Positions 55,401-63,948 of a DNA stretch of 64,000 nt are shown here, piece after piece (within the stretch, counting starts at the first letter, position 1; each line of letters opens with the position of its first letter). Source of the stretch: Ampelomyces quisqualis. Its lineage: Eukaryota > Ascomycota > Dothideomycetes > Pleosporales > Phaeosphaeriaceae. The position numbers were made by a program, and so were the translations under genes. The notes under the pieces are model-generated. The model ran no database searches and had not been told where the DNA came from. It worked only from the letters and a program-made list of their open reading frames with translations. The stretch lies in NCBI GenBank assembly GCA_018398575.1, contig JAGTXZ010000010.1:372001-436000 (forward strand), read 5' to 3'.

Positions 55401-55532
55401 TTGGACGGGTTGCACATTGGTCAGCACATCATCCCCTACCCGACTGCCTACGTGACCATTATCGCGGGCATCAATCTCCCGATTGCGCCAGGAGGTCTGC
55501 TAAACACCATCACCGGGGGCGATGACGGGTAG
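52437..55532 (+). CDS. Large secreted Gly/Leu/Pro-rich tandem-repeat protein
   Basis: A single exon of 1031 residues. An N-terminal signal peptide (SSLLVLGLLTPGIAGA, about 9-24) and a KR site (residues 44-45), a possible Kex2 site, precede a short Cys-containing region (DTCGLCPAIQRL). From about residue 100 to 930 the protein is made of 11-13-residue repeats of the form SGLPTNxLGxLxP. There are higher-order duplications: a 189 bp unit repeated from about 52881, and a 71-residue unit in three copies between about 53770 and 54410. The C-terminal 90 residues are non-repetitive (VYKYTFFANGIVQINNSYLQ, GLFLDGLHIGQHIIPYPTAY) and look folded. It is likely a secreted or wall-associated structural protein or adhesin; there is no GPI-like tail. 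No known family is recognised. Confidence 0.85.
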   Translation: MSSAPKRFSSLLVLGLLTPGIAGAPTGGKAEQQGSRVKAENVVKRQAVRNALLDTCGLCPAIQRLAPILPQAIQDQADEVNDGLRSLINTLGPDVLQNLLNGLPDSALAPLTGTPSLPGLLPSSLPTDILGGIIPSGLPTNILGALPSGLPTNALGNLIPSGLPTNILDELLPSGLPTNILGGLPTALPTDALGGIIPSGLPTDILGALPSGLPTNALGNLIPSGLPTNILDELLPSGLPTNILGGLPTALPTDALGGIIPSGLPTDILGALPSGLPTNALGGLIPSSLPTNILDGLNGVLPTGTGGPGGLPTDILGGIIPSGLPTDILGALPSGLPTNILGGLIPSALPSNVLDGLDNILPSALPTNVLGGLPTGLPTNVLDNLGGIVTSGLPSDILGQLPTGLPTNALGNLIPSGLPTNVLSDLVNALPSGLPGALASGLPAALPTDVLGGILTSGLPTDILGGLPTGLPTNPLGNLIPSGLPANVLSDLVNALPSGLPANPLDVLSGLPPAPALPTDVLGGILTSGLPTDILGGLPTGLPTNPLGNLIPSGLPANVLSDLVNALPSGLPANPLDVLSGLPPAPALPTDVLGGILTSGLPTNILGGLPTGLPTNALGNLIPSGVPANVLSDLVNALPTGLPTNPLDVLSGLPGVISGLPAPTQILPGVLPSGLPANPLDILSGLPGALPSGLPANPLDILSGLPGVLPSGLPANPLDILSGLPGALPSGLPAVLSGLPLPTNVVGGLPNILTGLPVPTNVLGGLPSVLNGGLPTSALGGVVGAIPTNALGELVPNVLSGLGAVPSALGGAVPAVTNILGGLPNLGGVPTPTLGSVPVNTPGGLLGGLGGLGAVPSALGGAIPAVTNILGGLPNLGGVPTPTLGSVPVTTPAPGGLLGGLGGLGGLVPTAATKPLGGLLDGRPGGSTQTTPASALPSGVLASGSVNDRVYKYTFFANGIVQINNSYLQPKRGILSGFLSDRTLAGLFLDGLHIGQHIIPYPTAYVTIIAGINLPIAPGGLLNTITGGDDG

Positions 55533-55696
55533 TTGCGGAGAAGATGGTAGCGTTTGATTCTGGTTGGATTCCAGCTTTTGCAAGAAGAACAGGTGCTGTG
55601 GTGGTGGAAGCGAGGTGGTTATAATGCAGATGTAGTTGCAATTGAAGTAATTTGATGTTGCCCCTGGTAGGGTGGATCAACGGTACACTACGAGTG

Positions 55697-55853
55697 CGTG
55701 AGTGAGTGAGTGAGTGAGTGAGGGTGAGTAAATGACTAAGGGTGAGTGAGTGACTGGGGAGTGAGTGACTGAGGAGTGAGTGACTGGGGAGTGAGTGACT
55801 GGGGAGTGAGTGACAGAGGAGTGAGTGACCGAGGGTGAGTGGGGAGTGAGTGA
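55697..55853. repeat. GTGA microsatellite passing into a 16 bp minisatellite
   Basis: It opens with six GAGT/GTGA tetramers and continues with units of the form GGGGAGTGAGTGACTG and variants. It lies between the repeat-protein gene and the next gene and is non-coding. Confidence 0.9.
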
Positions 55854-55969
55854 TCTGTGCGCATTCCCGCAAACGACGCATTCCAACCATACCCTTGACT
55901 TGGCAGTTGCCATCGTCCACCTCCGCATCCGTACTTGAAAGGCCATAGGCGCACCATCGCGACTGGATT

Positions 55970-56968
55970 ATGCCACGCCCCTGTCAGCGGCGGCGCGACA
56001 GTGCAGCCGCTCAGCGCAAATCCAAGCCCAGCACGAAGCCCGCGGGACCGCCCCCCATACAACACAAAAAACGCCAAAAGGCTCTGCACAACGCCAACCG
56101 CCGCGCCCGGCTTCTGCACAGCAACAGCGGCGTCAAGGCAAAGCATGACTCGATATCATTGTTTGGTGCCACCGGAAACAAGTTCAACGTGCTGCATGGC
56201 GCAGGCAGCCGGCACGACCCTATCGCGCTCTCGGGCGACGATGCTGGCGACGACGGCGACATGACCGACACGGGATCCGAATACGACGATAGTGACGACT
56301 CGGCGCTGCACGCAACCGGCGCCCTGACCATCAATGTGGAGGTCAAGCACGTGTCCCGGGGGGGCGCCCAGAGAGCGGCCGTCATGTTCCCCCTGGTGCA
56401 GGCCATGGCCATCTACAAACAGCTGAGCAGGTCGGGCTTCCCGCTCCAGCGCACGACCATGGCCAGATACGGGCGCGACAGCCAACAGCGTACACGCGCT
56501 GCTGCCAGGCCACAGCCCAGCAACGCCGCCCGCGACTATGTCTTTGACTTTGGCGCGCACAATGGCGTGGCTTTCACCGAGGCGCCTGAAAACTACCTGC
56601 GCACCTTGGCTGGCAACCCGTTCCTCCTCGAAAAGCACCCAGGGGTGGCCGAGGCGTTCGACTACCACCGCCCGAACATGCGGCGCAAAGTGCCCACGCA
56701 GAAGCAGCGGGCCAGCCACGGCCAAGGACCAGTGCAGGCGACATGGCGCGGGCGGCTCCAGGGCCCCCGGGGCAGCGCCCACAAGCCATGGACGACCTTC
56801 ACCTTCCCCTCGGGTGCGCATGCGAACAAGAAGCTCAACGAGGTCCCGGAAAACTACCTGCGCACCATTGAAGGCATGGCGCACGTTGTGAACAAGTGGG
56901 CCGGCCTCAGAGAGGCGCTCCTGGACTACAGTGCGAAGACGGGCAGGCAAACGAAAATGGCAGCCTGA
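55970..56968 (+). CDS. Protein with two FG-x-H...EVPxxYL modules (orphan family, paralogue of next gene)
   Basis: A single exon of 332 residues. The N-terminus is very basic (residues 1-50), followed by an acidic Asp-rich stretch (89-112). Two copies of one module lie in the C-terminal half: DYVFDFGAHNGVAFTEAPEN then YLRTL (189-213), and FTFPSGAHANKKLNEVPENY then LRTI (277-300). Each is followed by a helix ending AEAF / REALL. The pattern F-x-F-G-x-H-x-G-x4-E-x-P-x-x-Y-L resembles the short PFGKHKG-EVPxxYLxWL fold found at the C-terminus of some exonucleases and in DUF3820; the resemblance is by eye only. GC-rich codon use. Function unknown. Confidence 0.75.
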   Translation: MPRPCQRRRDSAAAQRKSKPSTKPAGPPPIQHKKRQKALHNANRRARLLHSNSGVKAKHDSISLFGATGNKFNVLHGAGSRHDPIALSGDDAGDDGDMTDTGSEYDDSDDSALHATGALTINVEVKHVSRGGAQRAAVMFPLVQAMAIYKQLSRSGFPLQRTTMARYGRDSQQRTRAAARPQPSNAARDYVFDFGAHNGVAFTEAPENYLRTLAGNPFLLEKHPGVAEAFDYHRPNMRRKVPTQKQRASHGQGPVQATWRGRLQGPRGSAHKPWTTFTFPSGAHANKKLNEVPENYLRTIEGMAHVVNKWAGLREALLDYSAKTGRQTKMAA

Positions 56969-57126
56969 AGGAAGCCCTTCACCGCACCACCATCGTACGC
57001 TAGCGCCACAGTGCGGGGCCGTCCGTGCGCCGAGCTCTGTTGAAGAAGACGTCGCACACTCACCTCTACTCTGCCCTCGACACCACACTCTCGCCGGCAC
57101 GCGAAAAACGCGTCCTGGGCTCAAGG

Positions 57127-58626
57127 ATGCCGACCCGCTCGGGCAAGGGCTTTTCGGTCGCTTCAGATCCTGCGAGCGCCAAGCCCACCTCCAAGAAGAA
57201 GCAGCCTGTGCAGAAGACCCGAGCGACGGCAGCTTCGAAGCGCGCCCGAGCCGACTCGAACGCCTTGTCTGCCGTATCAGGACCACAGCCCGAGCGCGAC
57301 GAGCCGCCTGCTGCTAAAAGGCCCAAGAATGGACCGGGTGGCTTGCGTAACGCGGGGCGACGCGAGACGGACGATATCGCTTACCTAACACTATCCGAGC
57401 ATGGGCCTCAAGTCCCAACAGCCGCCTACGGGTTGACCTGGGATCTGCCTGTTCGACGTGGTCCTGAAGAGGTTGACACAAGTCAGAGCAACAAAGCTAC
57501 CAAGGCTTCCAAGCACGGGCCTCAAGTCCCAACAGCCGCCTACGGGTTGACCTGGGATTTGCCTGTCCGATGTGGTCCTGAAGAGGTTGACACAAGTCAG
57601 AGCAACAAAGCTACCAAGGCTTCCAAGCACAAGGCCACCAGCACCCAGAAAACTACGAAACGGGGCACAGGTCCAGCCCGGGTCATGTTCACCGTGGCAG
57701 AGGCTCAGCTACGTCTACACGGCGCGGGCAAACAGACCGCTGATCACCTGGTCCCACCCTACACCCTACGCACCGGCAAGTACGTCCCTTTTCCCGTGAC
57801 CAAGTCTTACCACTTGGGTGCCATGGGTCGATACAGCAAAGCTCCGGTTAGGCTCGCGGCGCAACAGACTGATGACGGTCCAGCGGACAACGTCTTCGAT
57901 CGGGGAGTCCATTGTGGAAAACGCATGGAGCAGGTACCTCGGCCATATGTCGGTTCTACAACACCGTCTCCACATGTTAGCCAACTTCTACAAGAACGTC
58001 GAGGCTTGCGCAAAGCTCTTGAGCCCTGCGCGCCCCAAGATCGCTGCGTTGATAGCGCTCCGAAACCGGCACAAGGCGACGTACTCCTCTCACAGCACCA
58101 AGCCCCGACAGTTGACGCAGTCACTGGATGCCACAGTCAGTACGCCAAGGCGCATTTACTACCAAAGGACATGACGGCTCCGGTATCAGCGCCCACTCTT
58201 GACGGCTCCATGGACGCAAAGTGGCCTCTTCAAGCCGAACCTTACACCTTTACTTTCGGGCAGTATCTCGGTCAGACATTCTACCAAGTTCCAATGTCGT
58301 ATCTTCGCTCAATAGAGCACAACCAGGCGCTTATGGAGGAACAGAAGAGCCTGCGAGAAGCATTTGCAAGGTGCTTTCCACGGGGCTGCTTTCGGTACGA
58401 AGTCGAGAACTATCACTTCGACTTCGGAAAACACGTCACAAAAAGCATGCATGAAGTACCGGAGGCATATCTTGCTGATGTGGCGACCAACATGTTTCAG
58501 CTAGGCAAAAGCGTGGTCTTGCAGCACGCGCTAAGGTGCAAGAACCAAGAGTTGGGAAGAAGCAACCATGCCCTTGATGCCACCTTAAAAACATTCTACA
58601 AGAAGAAAAGCCAATCCAAGATATAG
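57127..58626 (+). CDS. Protein with several FG-x-H...VPxxYL modules and a recent internal duplication
   Basis: A single exon of 499 residues from the first ATG after the upstream gene's stop. The basic N-terminus (SKKKQPVQKTRATAASKRAR) looks like a nuclear signal. A 38-residue segment is duplicated in tandem (92-129 and 130-167). Modules like those of the neighbouring gene occur at NVFDRGVHCGKRMEQVPRPY (255-274), YTFTFGQYLGQTFYQVPMSY (373-392, then LRSI) and YHFDFGKHVTKSMHEVPEAY (429-448, then L). A weaker one is at YHLGAMGRYSKAPVRL (228-243). The helix after each ends LREAFARC / LRKAL / LQHALRC, as in the paralogue. The two genes are tandem paralogues 158 bp apart. No catalytic residues are obvious. 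Confidence 0.75.
   Translation: MPTRSGKGFSVASDPASAKPTSKKKQPVQKTRATAASKRARADSNALSAVSGPQPERDEPPAAKRPKNGPGGLRNAGRRETDDIAYLTLSEHGPQVPTAAYGLTWDLPVRRGPEEVDTSQSNKATKASKHGPQVPTAAYGLTWDLPVRCGPEEVDTSQSNKATKASKHKATSTQKTTKRGTGPARVMFTVAEAQLRLHGAGKQTADHLVPPYTLRTGKYVPFPVTKSYHLGAMGRYSKAPVRLAAQQTDDGPADNVFDRGVHCGKRMEQVPRPYVGSTTPSPHVSQLLQERRGLRKALEPCAPQDRCVDSAPKPAQGDVLLSQHQAPTVDAVTGCHSQYAKAHLLPKDMTAPVSAPTLDGSMDAKWPLQAEPYTFTFGQYLGQTFYQVPMSYLRSIEHNQALMEEQKSLREAFARCFPRGCFRYEVENYHFDFGKHVTKSMHEVPEAYLADVATNMFQLGKSVVLQHALRCKNQELGRSNHALDATLKTFYKKKSQSKI
57400..57627 (+). repeat. Tandem 114 bp direct duplication inside the coding region
   Basis: 57400-57513 and 57514-57627 are almost identical at DNA level (for example GGGCCTCAAGTCCCAACAGC in both), differing at a few bases. 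The unit is 38 codons, so the frame is kept. The near identity indicates a very recent event. Confidence 0.95.
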
Positions 58627-59475
58627 CCATTGCACGTCGACCAGACGAACTGCGACTCGCCCTCTGTCTTGGTCAGGATGACAGCTGTGTGTTACGAATT
58701 GCCAGGCCATCTCTTTGGGTGGGACAGGATTTGCGACAGGGCGTTTGTTCCACCATCAGCTGTTAAGCACGATAGTCAAAATCCAAAATTGTAGCTTGAC
58801 GCTCAGGTCGTGTTCCAAAATTGGGTCCTCTCTGATGCGCTCCTTCATCTGTGATCACGGCTGCACCGACAAATGGCCAAGGCGTCAAGTACCAATCGAA
58901 GCACCATTGCAAATCTGCTGGAAAGATCCACATGATCATTTGCTGTACACATGAGGTCCTCTGGTGCTTGCCAAGTCTATTGGCAGAGTCTCGCTAGCGG
59001 TTCTTTCATATAAGTGTTCCGGGTAAGATTAGATTAGAAACCACGGGGAAAAGAAGCCGGACAGCAGCCGGTCAGGCTTCCCCACGTTTCGCTACCCTAC
59101 TTCTGAGGCGGACTATAGTCTTCTTAATATCGAAGCCAATCTACTGCTGCGTCGCCTCAAGGTTCGGAGGATTCTACACTCCACTACTCGGCTTTCGAGA
59201 CCGCTTTACCAAGGACGAAAAAGCATGGCCTCTCTTCTAGTTGCCACACCACGGGTGTACAATGGCTCACGGTCATATAAAATGTATCGGAATAGCTGGA
59301 TGCGTTTAGTGAAAGCGGAAGGACATTTCCGTGCCGTATGTGATGGACCTCTCCTACGTACGTGACACTATGTGTCTACACAACATGTATATAAATGCAG
59401 GTGATGATCGCATTCAAAATCCCATCAGTAGCATCCATTCCTTCACCTGCCAACACCACAACCTTACATAACAAG
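58627..59475. promoter_or_regulatory. Upstream region of the AA9 gene, with TATA box and imperfect hairpin
   Basis: 849 bp without a gene. TATATAAA at 59388-59395 lies about 80 bp before the AA9 start. An imperfect inverted repeat at about 59040-59088 (CCACGGGGAA ... TTCCCCACG, with inner AAGCC/GGCTT) could form a hairpin. Confidence 0.6.
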
Positions 59476-60304
59476 ATGCACTCCTCCATCGCCCTCCTCG
59501 GCGCCGCTGCTGCGCTCCTGGACACCGTTTCCGCCCACGGCTTCGTAACGGGCGTGAAGGTTAATGGCGCCTGGACTGCTGGCTCCGACCCAGTATGGTA
59601 CTACTATGCGGCCAACAACCGCCCGCAAACTGCTGGTTGGGACTCTCTCAACCAGGATCTCGGCTTCGTCGAGCCCGCATCCGTGGGTTCTGCTGACATC
59701 AACTGCCACAAGAGCGCGACTCCAGGTCGTCTCTACGCCAATGTCAACGCCGGCGATACCATTCAGTTCGCGTGGAACACTTGGCCTGATTCGCACAAGG
59801 GACCCATCATCAACTACATTGCTCCGTGTAACGGTACGTTTCACGCTCTCCCTCCACAAATCAAATATTTCACCCACCAATCTTCCTTCGTACCGAACTG
59901 ACCCCTTCCCAAAAGGTGACTGCACCACCCTTCCCTCCTCCTCGCTCCGCTGGTCCAAATTCTCCCAATCCGCCATCGTCTCCCCCGGCACCTGGGTCAC
60001 CGACGTCCTCATCAAGTCCAACTTCACTTCCTCGACAGTCTTGCCCGCCAAACTCGCCGCAGGCAACTACGTGATCCGCCACGAGATCATCGCCCTGCAC
60101 GGAGGCCAGAACGACAACGGCGCGCAGCTGTACATGCAGTGCTTGAACTTGAAGGTTGGTGGTAGCGGAAGCGTGAAGCCGACCGCTGGTGTTGCGGGCA
60201 CGAGCTTATACAAGAGGGACGAGGCGGGCATTAAGTTCAATATTTACACGAACCCGACTACGTACACGTTCCCGGGTCCGGCGCTGTGGACGGCGGCGAA
60301 CTAG
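59476..60304 (+). CDS. AA9 lytic polysaccharide monooxygenase (secreted, copper-dependent)
   Basis: Two exons (59476-59833 and 59916-60304; 82 bp intron GTACGT...AAAAG) give 248 residues, typical for AA9. The signal peptide (residues 1-20, ending TVSA) leaves His21 as the mature N-terminus, the first copper ligand. The second ligand is His107 in WPDSHKGP. The axial Tyr192 with conserved His181 and Gln190 are in HEIIALHGGQ...AQLYMQC. Cys pairs are present (CHKS, APCNG, MQC). There is no cellulose-binding module. The enzyme cleaves cellulose or hemicellulose oxidatively during plant-biomass attack. Confidence 0.96.
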
Positions 60305-60812
60305 TTTGGAGGAATTGGTTCGTTGTGAGGGAGGCGATGAGAGTGGAAACGAGGGACTGGGTTGAGGAAGGAGCAGACGGTTTCGCTTCTTGTTTATACT
60401 TTGGTAGCTTGGAGGAGTGTATATATACTTACTCTCTGCTTAGAGTATTGTTCTTTTGTGCTCTGCATTATTCAAGCTGGGACATGTGAGTCCTATCTTA
60501 GAAAACAAGAACAAGCCCTTTCCGCGCAAGGTGCTAAACTTCTTGCACACTAACAATCGTCTCCCTCTCGACACAGCCCACTTGATCAGCAACTGGTCCC
60601 CAATCCACGACATCTCGCAGCCTGCTCACCTTGATGACCATCAACAACACAATCTAAACTCCCCGATTCCACCGCGTCCAACTAAAACACTACATGGCAC
60701 GCAGTATTGCACAATTTTACGGCGACGCGTTGATCGTACGCTGTTACAAGTTGCTACATTGCTGCTAGGGCACTCAAATACAAAAGTTCCTTTGTAAATA
60801 TCAAAAACAACG
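60305..60812. other. Intergenic region
   Basis: 3' flank of the AA9 gene and ordinary non-coding sequence up to the mitochondrial insert. The last ~40 bp are AT-rich and may already belong to the insert. Confidence 0.4.
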
Positions 60813-61025
60813 AATTTGCAGCAAGGACATATGCTTTTGAATATTTTAAGTGGATTTACATACAATATTATGAGCTCGGGTTCGCTTTTTTTGCTCTTAG
60901 GATTATTACCATTGTTGTTCATAATAGCATTTTCTGGACTTGGATTAGGTATTGCATTTATGTAATATCAAGTTTTTGTGGTTCTATCTTGTTCTTATGT
61001 AAAAGATGCTTTAGAATTACATTAA
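60813..61025 (+). pseudogene. Nuclear copy of mitochondrial atp6 (NUMT), C-terminal 70 codons with in-frame stop
   Basis: Frame 1 from 60813 reads NLQQGHMLLNILSGFTYNIM, then LLLGLLPLLFIIAFSGLGLG, IAFM, a TAA stop at 60963-60965, then YQVFVVLSCSYVKDALELH and a final stop at 61023-61025. This is the C-terminal end of fungal ATP synthase subunit a (Atp6). The usual family reading at the break is IAFIQAQVF, so the stop probably arose from CAA. The AT-rich, TTA-leucine codon use contrasts with the GC-rich neighbours. It lies alone in a nuclear region, so it is a transferred, dead fragment. Confidence 0.92.
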
Positions 61026-62973
61026 GTAAAAACATTCTGTAAATATGCTTGACAGAGCCAGCTTCCTCAAACTCTCGCTCGAGAGCATCGCAAAATCTTC
61101 ACTGCCGCTAACGAAGTCACTCATCTTTATTTCGAGCGGGGTCTTCGCGGCCCCGGAGCTTACAGTTTTGGACTGAATAGGAAATCTGAGTGCGCGGCAA
61201 TCTATGACGAAGAGATGGATTCTTCAACGCGAAATATTCGCAACTCATCGCACCAGCAGGGTAGCAGGATACCCAATATTGGGGAAGCGCTCGTCGTGGC
61301 CGAAATAACCTTTATGGCAAAGATTTGAGGGTACATCATGGACGATCTGCTCTCTGACACCCATTACAGGTCAGTAAGAAGAAGCTATCCCGTGTTTAAA
61401 GTATAGCACTAGACTCGATTCTACATAATCTGCAATGGGAATCGAGACGTCTGCAATGTAAGACTATACACTGAGTGACATGCGTGAGTAATGGCGCACC
61501 AAAAGAAGCACGCAAGTACATAAACAAGGTAGTGTCTCGCTCGGTCGGTTGGACCAATCGATTATTATATCTTGGGAACATGCGAGGTCGCGAATAGGAA
61601 ATGATACACACGTGAAGAGTACGATACAACAGATTGTGATAGTACTATCAGCATATTGGCGGAGACCAGATCTTGTTGAGAATAACAAAGGATGATCCAG
61701 AATGATCAACATCAGCTTATCGCTTTGCTGTGTACGACCCATCTATACCAAGACCCTAAGCCAGTTTCCCGCGACTACCTACGCCGATCGTAAGCAGAGA
61801 ACGAGCGTGGGCTTTGTTGCTTTTAGAATCACGCCATGAGATGCTCCGTTTACATGTCTTTACTGCCTTGAATTTGCGCTGCGGGCCTTGTCTAGACCGA
61901 TTTTAGTAGTTCCTTGCTGTTAAATGCTCTTCTATTTTGATGCCAGTTTTGACTCACAGGGCAAAGCGAATCCGATATGCACAGCAGGAATCCGAGCAGG
62001 TAGCCTGAGATTGCCTCGGCTTTGCGGAGTCTAGCCACAAGAGATTAGATTAGGCTCAGGATTGTGACCAGCCTGTTAGCTCATCAGACTAGTAGGTGGT
62101 ACAGACCAGAAGACTCAAGAGCTTCCAGCCTCGTAAGAATGAGCCGAAAATCCTCGCTTTCCGGGGATGATCGATGGACAAATGTCTTTCTACAGTTTGG
62201 CGCACCAAAAGAGGTAGTGCTCTAAAGATAATATTTCGGCGAGTTACGCAATCGATCACCGCACAGCATGACGACCTTCACATTAAATGCTTAGCCGCAG
62301 TGCCAAGCCAGTTCCCCACGCTAACAGCACAGCGAGCATTTTCTTGCTGCGAACTCTTACTTGATACTTCATTCGTTCTAGAAATGCAAGAATGTAACTG
62401 CGATGATCTAGACCCCGACTCAGGTTCTTTTAAACCTGACCCCCTGGTTACTAAAACTTATCCGCGAACACGAGGAGGCGACAGTTTCGTTACACCAACG
62501 CCACATGCCTATTAACTCCCTCGCATTATCTGTATATGGTTTAGTGTCTGATTCGCTTAACCACTAGTGACGAAACTGCACTTGTTGTATCTGATGTCCA
62601 TGCAAGAATCCGCCAATGGAATGCTTTGTGTGATTGTTGGACTGCATGGACTGGACCAGATGGATCAGCGACTTGGTAAAGGGCATGAGGTAATGGCCTG
62701 GGCCTTAGCCGTGTCCGAGAGTATCACCGACTCTTGTTCATCCTCACGTTCTCGAAGGGTCTTTGCCGTTGAAATAGGAAGTCTACCAGCACTCAGATGG
62801 AGTATAAAAGCGTGCGGCCATCTCCCTAAACATATTCATCAGAGCAGTGTCATTTCACAAGGCGCCTTTTATATACTCTTTGATTGCAGCACGACTCGTC
62901 GTTAGCACACGTCCACAAGTCTCCTCCAACCAGAAAGTCAGCACCACCGTCTGTACGACAGAGCATCGCCAGC
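61026..62973. other. Interval with a TATA box near its end but no recognisable gene
   Basis: 1.9 kb without a convincing coding region. TATAAAAG at 62813-62820 precedes the UbiA-type gene by about 155 bp and is its probable TATA box. Confidence 0.5.
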
Positions 62974-63948
62974 ATGAAAACCCTCCAGTCTTTCGGGTCT
63001 TCAAGCCCCTGCATGCGTTCACCAATGGGCATTCTTGCGAATCCTGTGAAGACTCTCGGATACCATGCGCATACCCTCTATCTCTTCACTGACGACCAAA
63101 TCATCGACACCGTCATACCTTCCACGGCCTTTGCTATCATGGCTGCAGCTTCAGGGAATGTCTTGAATCTACCATCGCAGAGCATCGAAGCAATCTTGGG
63201 ACGCGCGCCGCTGGTTGCTCTATGGGTGTGGGTCCTGATTATCCAGTTCTGCGTCCAGAATCAGCGAAGTCCTTCAAGTGTCGAAGAAGATCGCATCAAC
63301 AAACCATGGCGACCAATGCCTTCGAATCGCATCACCCCGTCTCAGGTGGATCATCTGCTATCCACGATGCATGTCCTGGCATTCCTGTCGAGCTGGTGGA
63401 TGGGAGTGCTGCCAATGTTCGCGGCGTGGTCGGTGTTCATAACAGCCTACAACAACTATGGCGGCGGGGACCATAGCGGCATAGCCAGAAATTTTTTCTG
63501 TGGCTCGGGCTTCGCATGCCTTATCAGTGGCGCTTTCAGCATCGCCATTGGACCAGAATTGTCTTTGAGTGGTCGAGCGTGGAAATGGACACTTCTGTTT
63601 ACGATGGGCGCATTGACTACGACAGCCCACGTCCAAGAATTCCGCGATGAGGTTGGCGACAGGGCTCGAGGACGCCCAACATTGGTTACGGAAATTGGGA
63701 GGCGACCTGCGCTCTGGAGTGTGGTTATCCTCATCTGCTTTTGGTCGCTTTATCTGCCCCTGGTTTTCTTTGAAGTCAGCAGGATTGCCGCGGCAGTGCC
63801 ACTTGTCTTTGGCGTGTGCTTGCTATCAATCATCTCAAAAGCCATGGAGGGGCAAAATTACAAGCTGGATCGACGAATGTACAACCTCTGGACTGTCTGG
63901 CTTTTTTCCTTATGTCCACTCCCATTGATGGCTCTCACTATTACATAG
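62974..63948 (+). CDS. UbiA-superfamily membrane prenyltransferase or terpene cyclase
   Basis: A single exon of 324 residues from the first true ATG; the open frame extends upstream without Met. There are at least seven hydrophobic helices (for example APLVALWVWVLIIQFCV, WSVVILICFWSLYLPLVFF). The position of the first Asp-rich motif reads NQRSPSSVEEDRINKPWRPM (96-115), and the second reads QEFRDEVGDRARGRPTL (221-237). These are the UbiA-type metal-binding sites, with the first changed from the textbook NDxxD. The NKPWRP-containing branch includes fungal membrane-bound terpene cyclases and meroterpenoid enzymes. Substrate unknown; the window ends 52 bp after the stop, so a metabolic cluster beyond it cannot be judged. 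Confidence 0.85.
   Translation: MKTLQSFGSSSPCMRSPMGILANPVKTLGYHAHTLYLFTDDQIIDTVIPSTAFAIMAAASGNVLNLPSQSIEAILGRAPLVALWVWVLIIQFCVQNQRSPSSVEEDRINKPWRPMPSNRITPSQVDHLLSTMHVLAFLSSWWMGVLPMFAAWSVFITAYNNYGGGDHSGIARNFFCGSGFACLISGAFSIAIGPELSLSGRAWKWTLLFTMGALTTTAHVQEFRDEVGDRARGRPTLVTEIGRRPALWSVVILICFWSLYLPLVFFEVSRIAAAVPLVFGVCLLSIISKAMEGQNYKLDRRMYNLWTVWLFSLCPLPLMALTIT

Noticed and set aside
53633..55417. 594-codon open frame on the minus strand opposite the secreted repeat protein (and a 417-codon one at 52373-53626)
   Set aside because: Both are mirror images of the GC-rich repeat on the plus strand. The plus frame has the signal peptide, a TATA box and a non-repetitive folded end.
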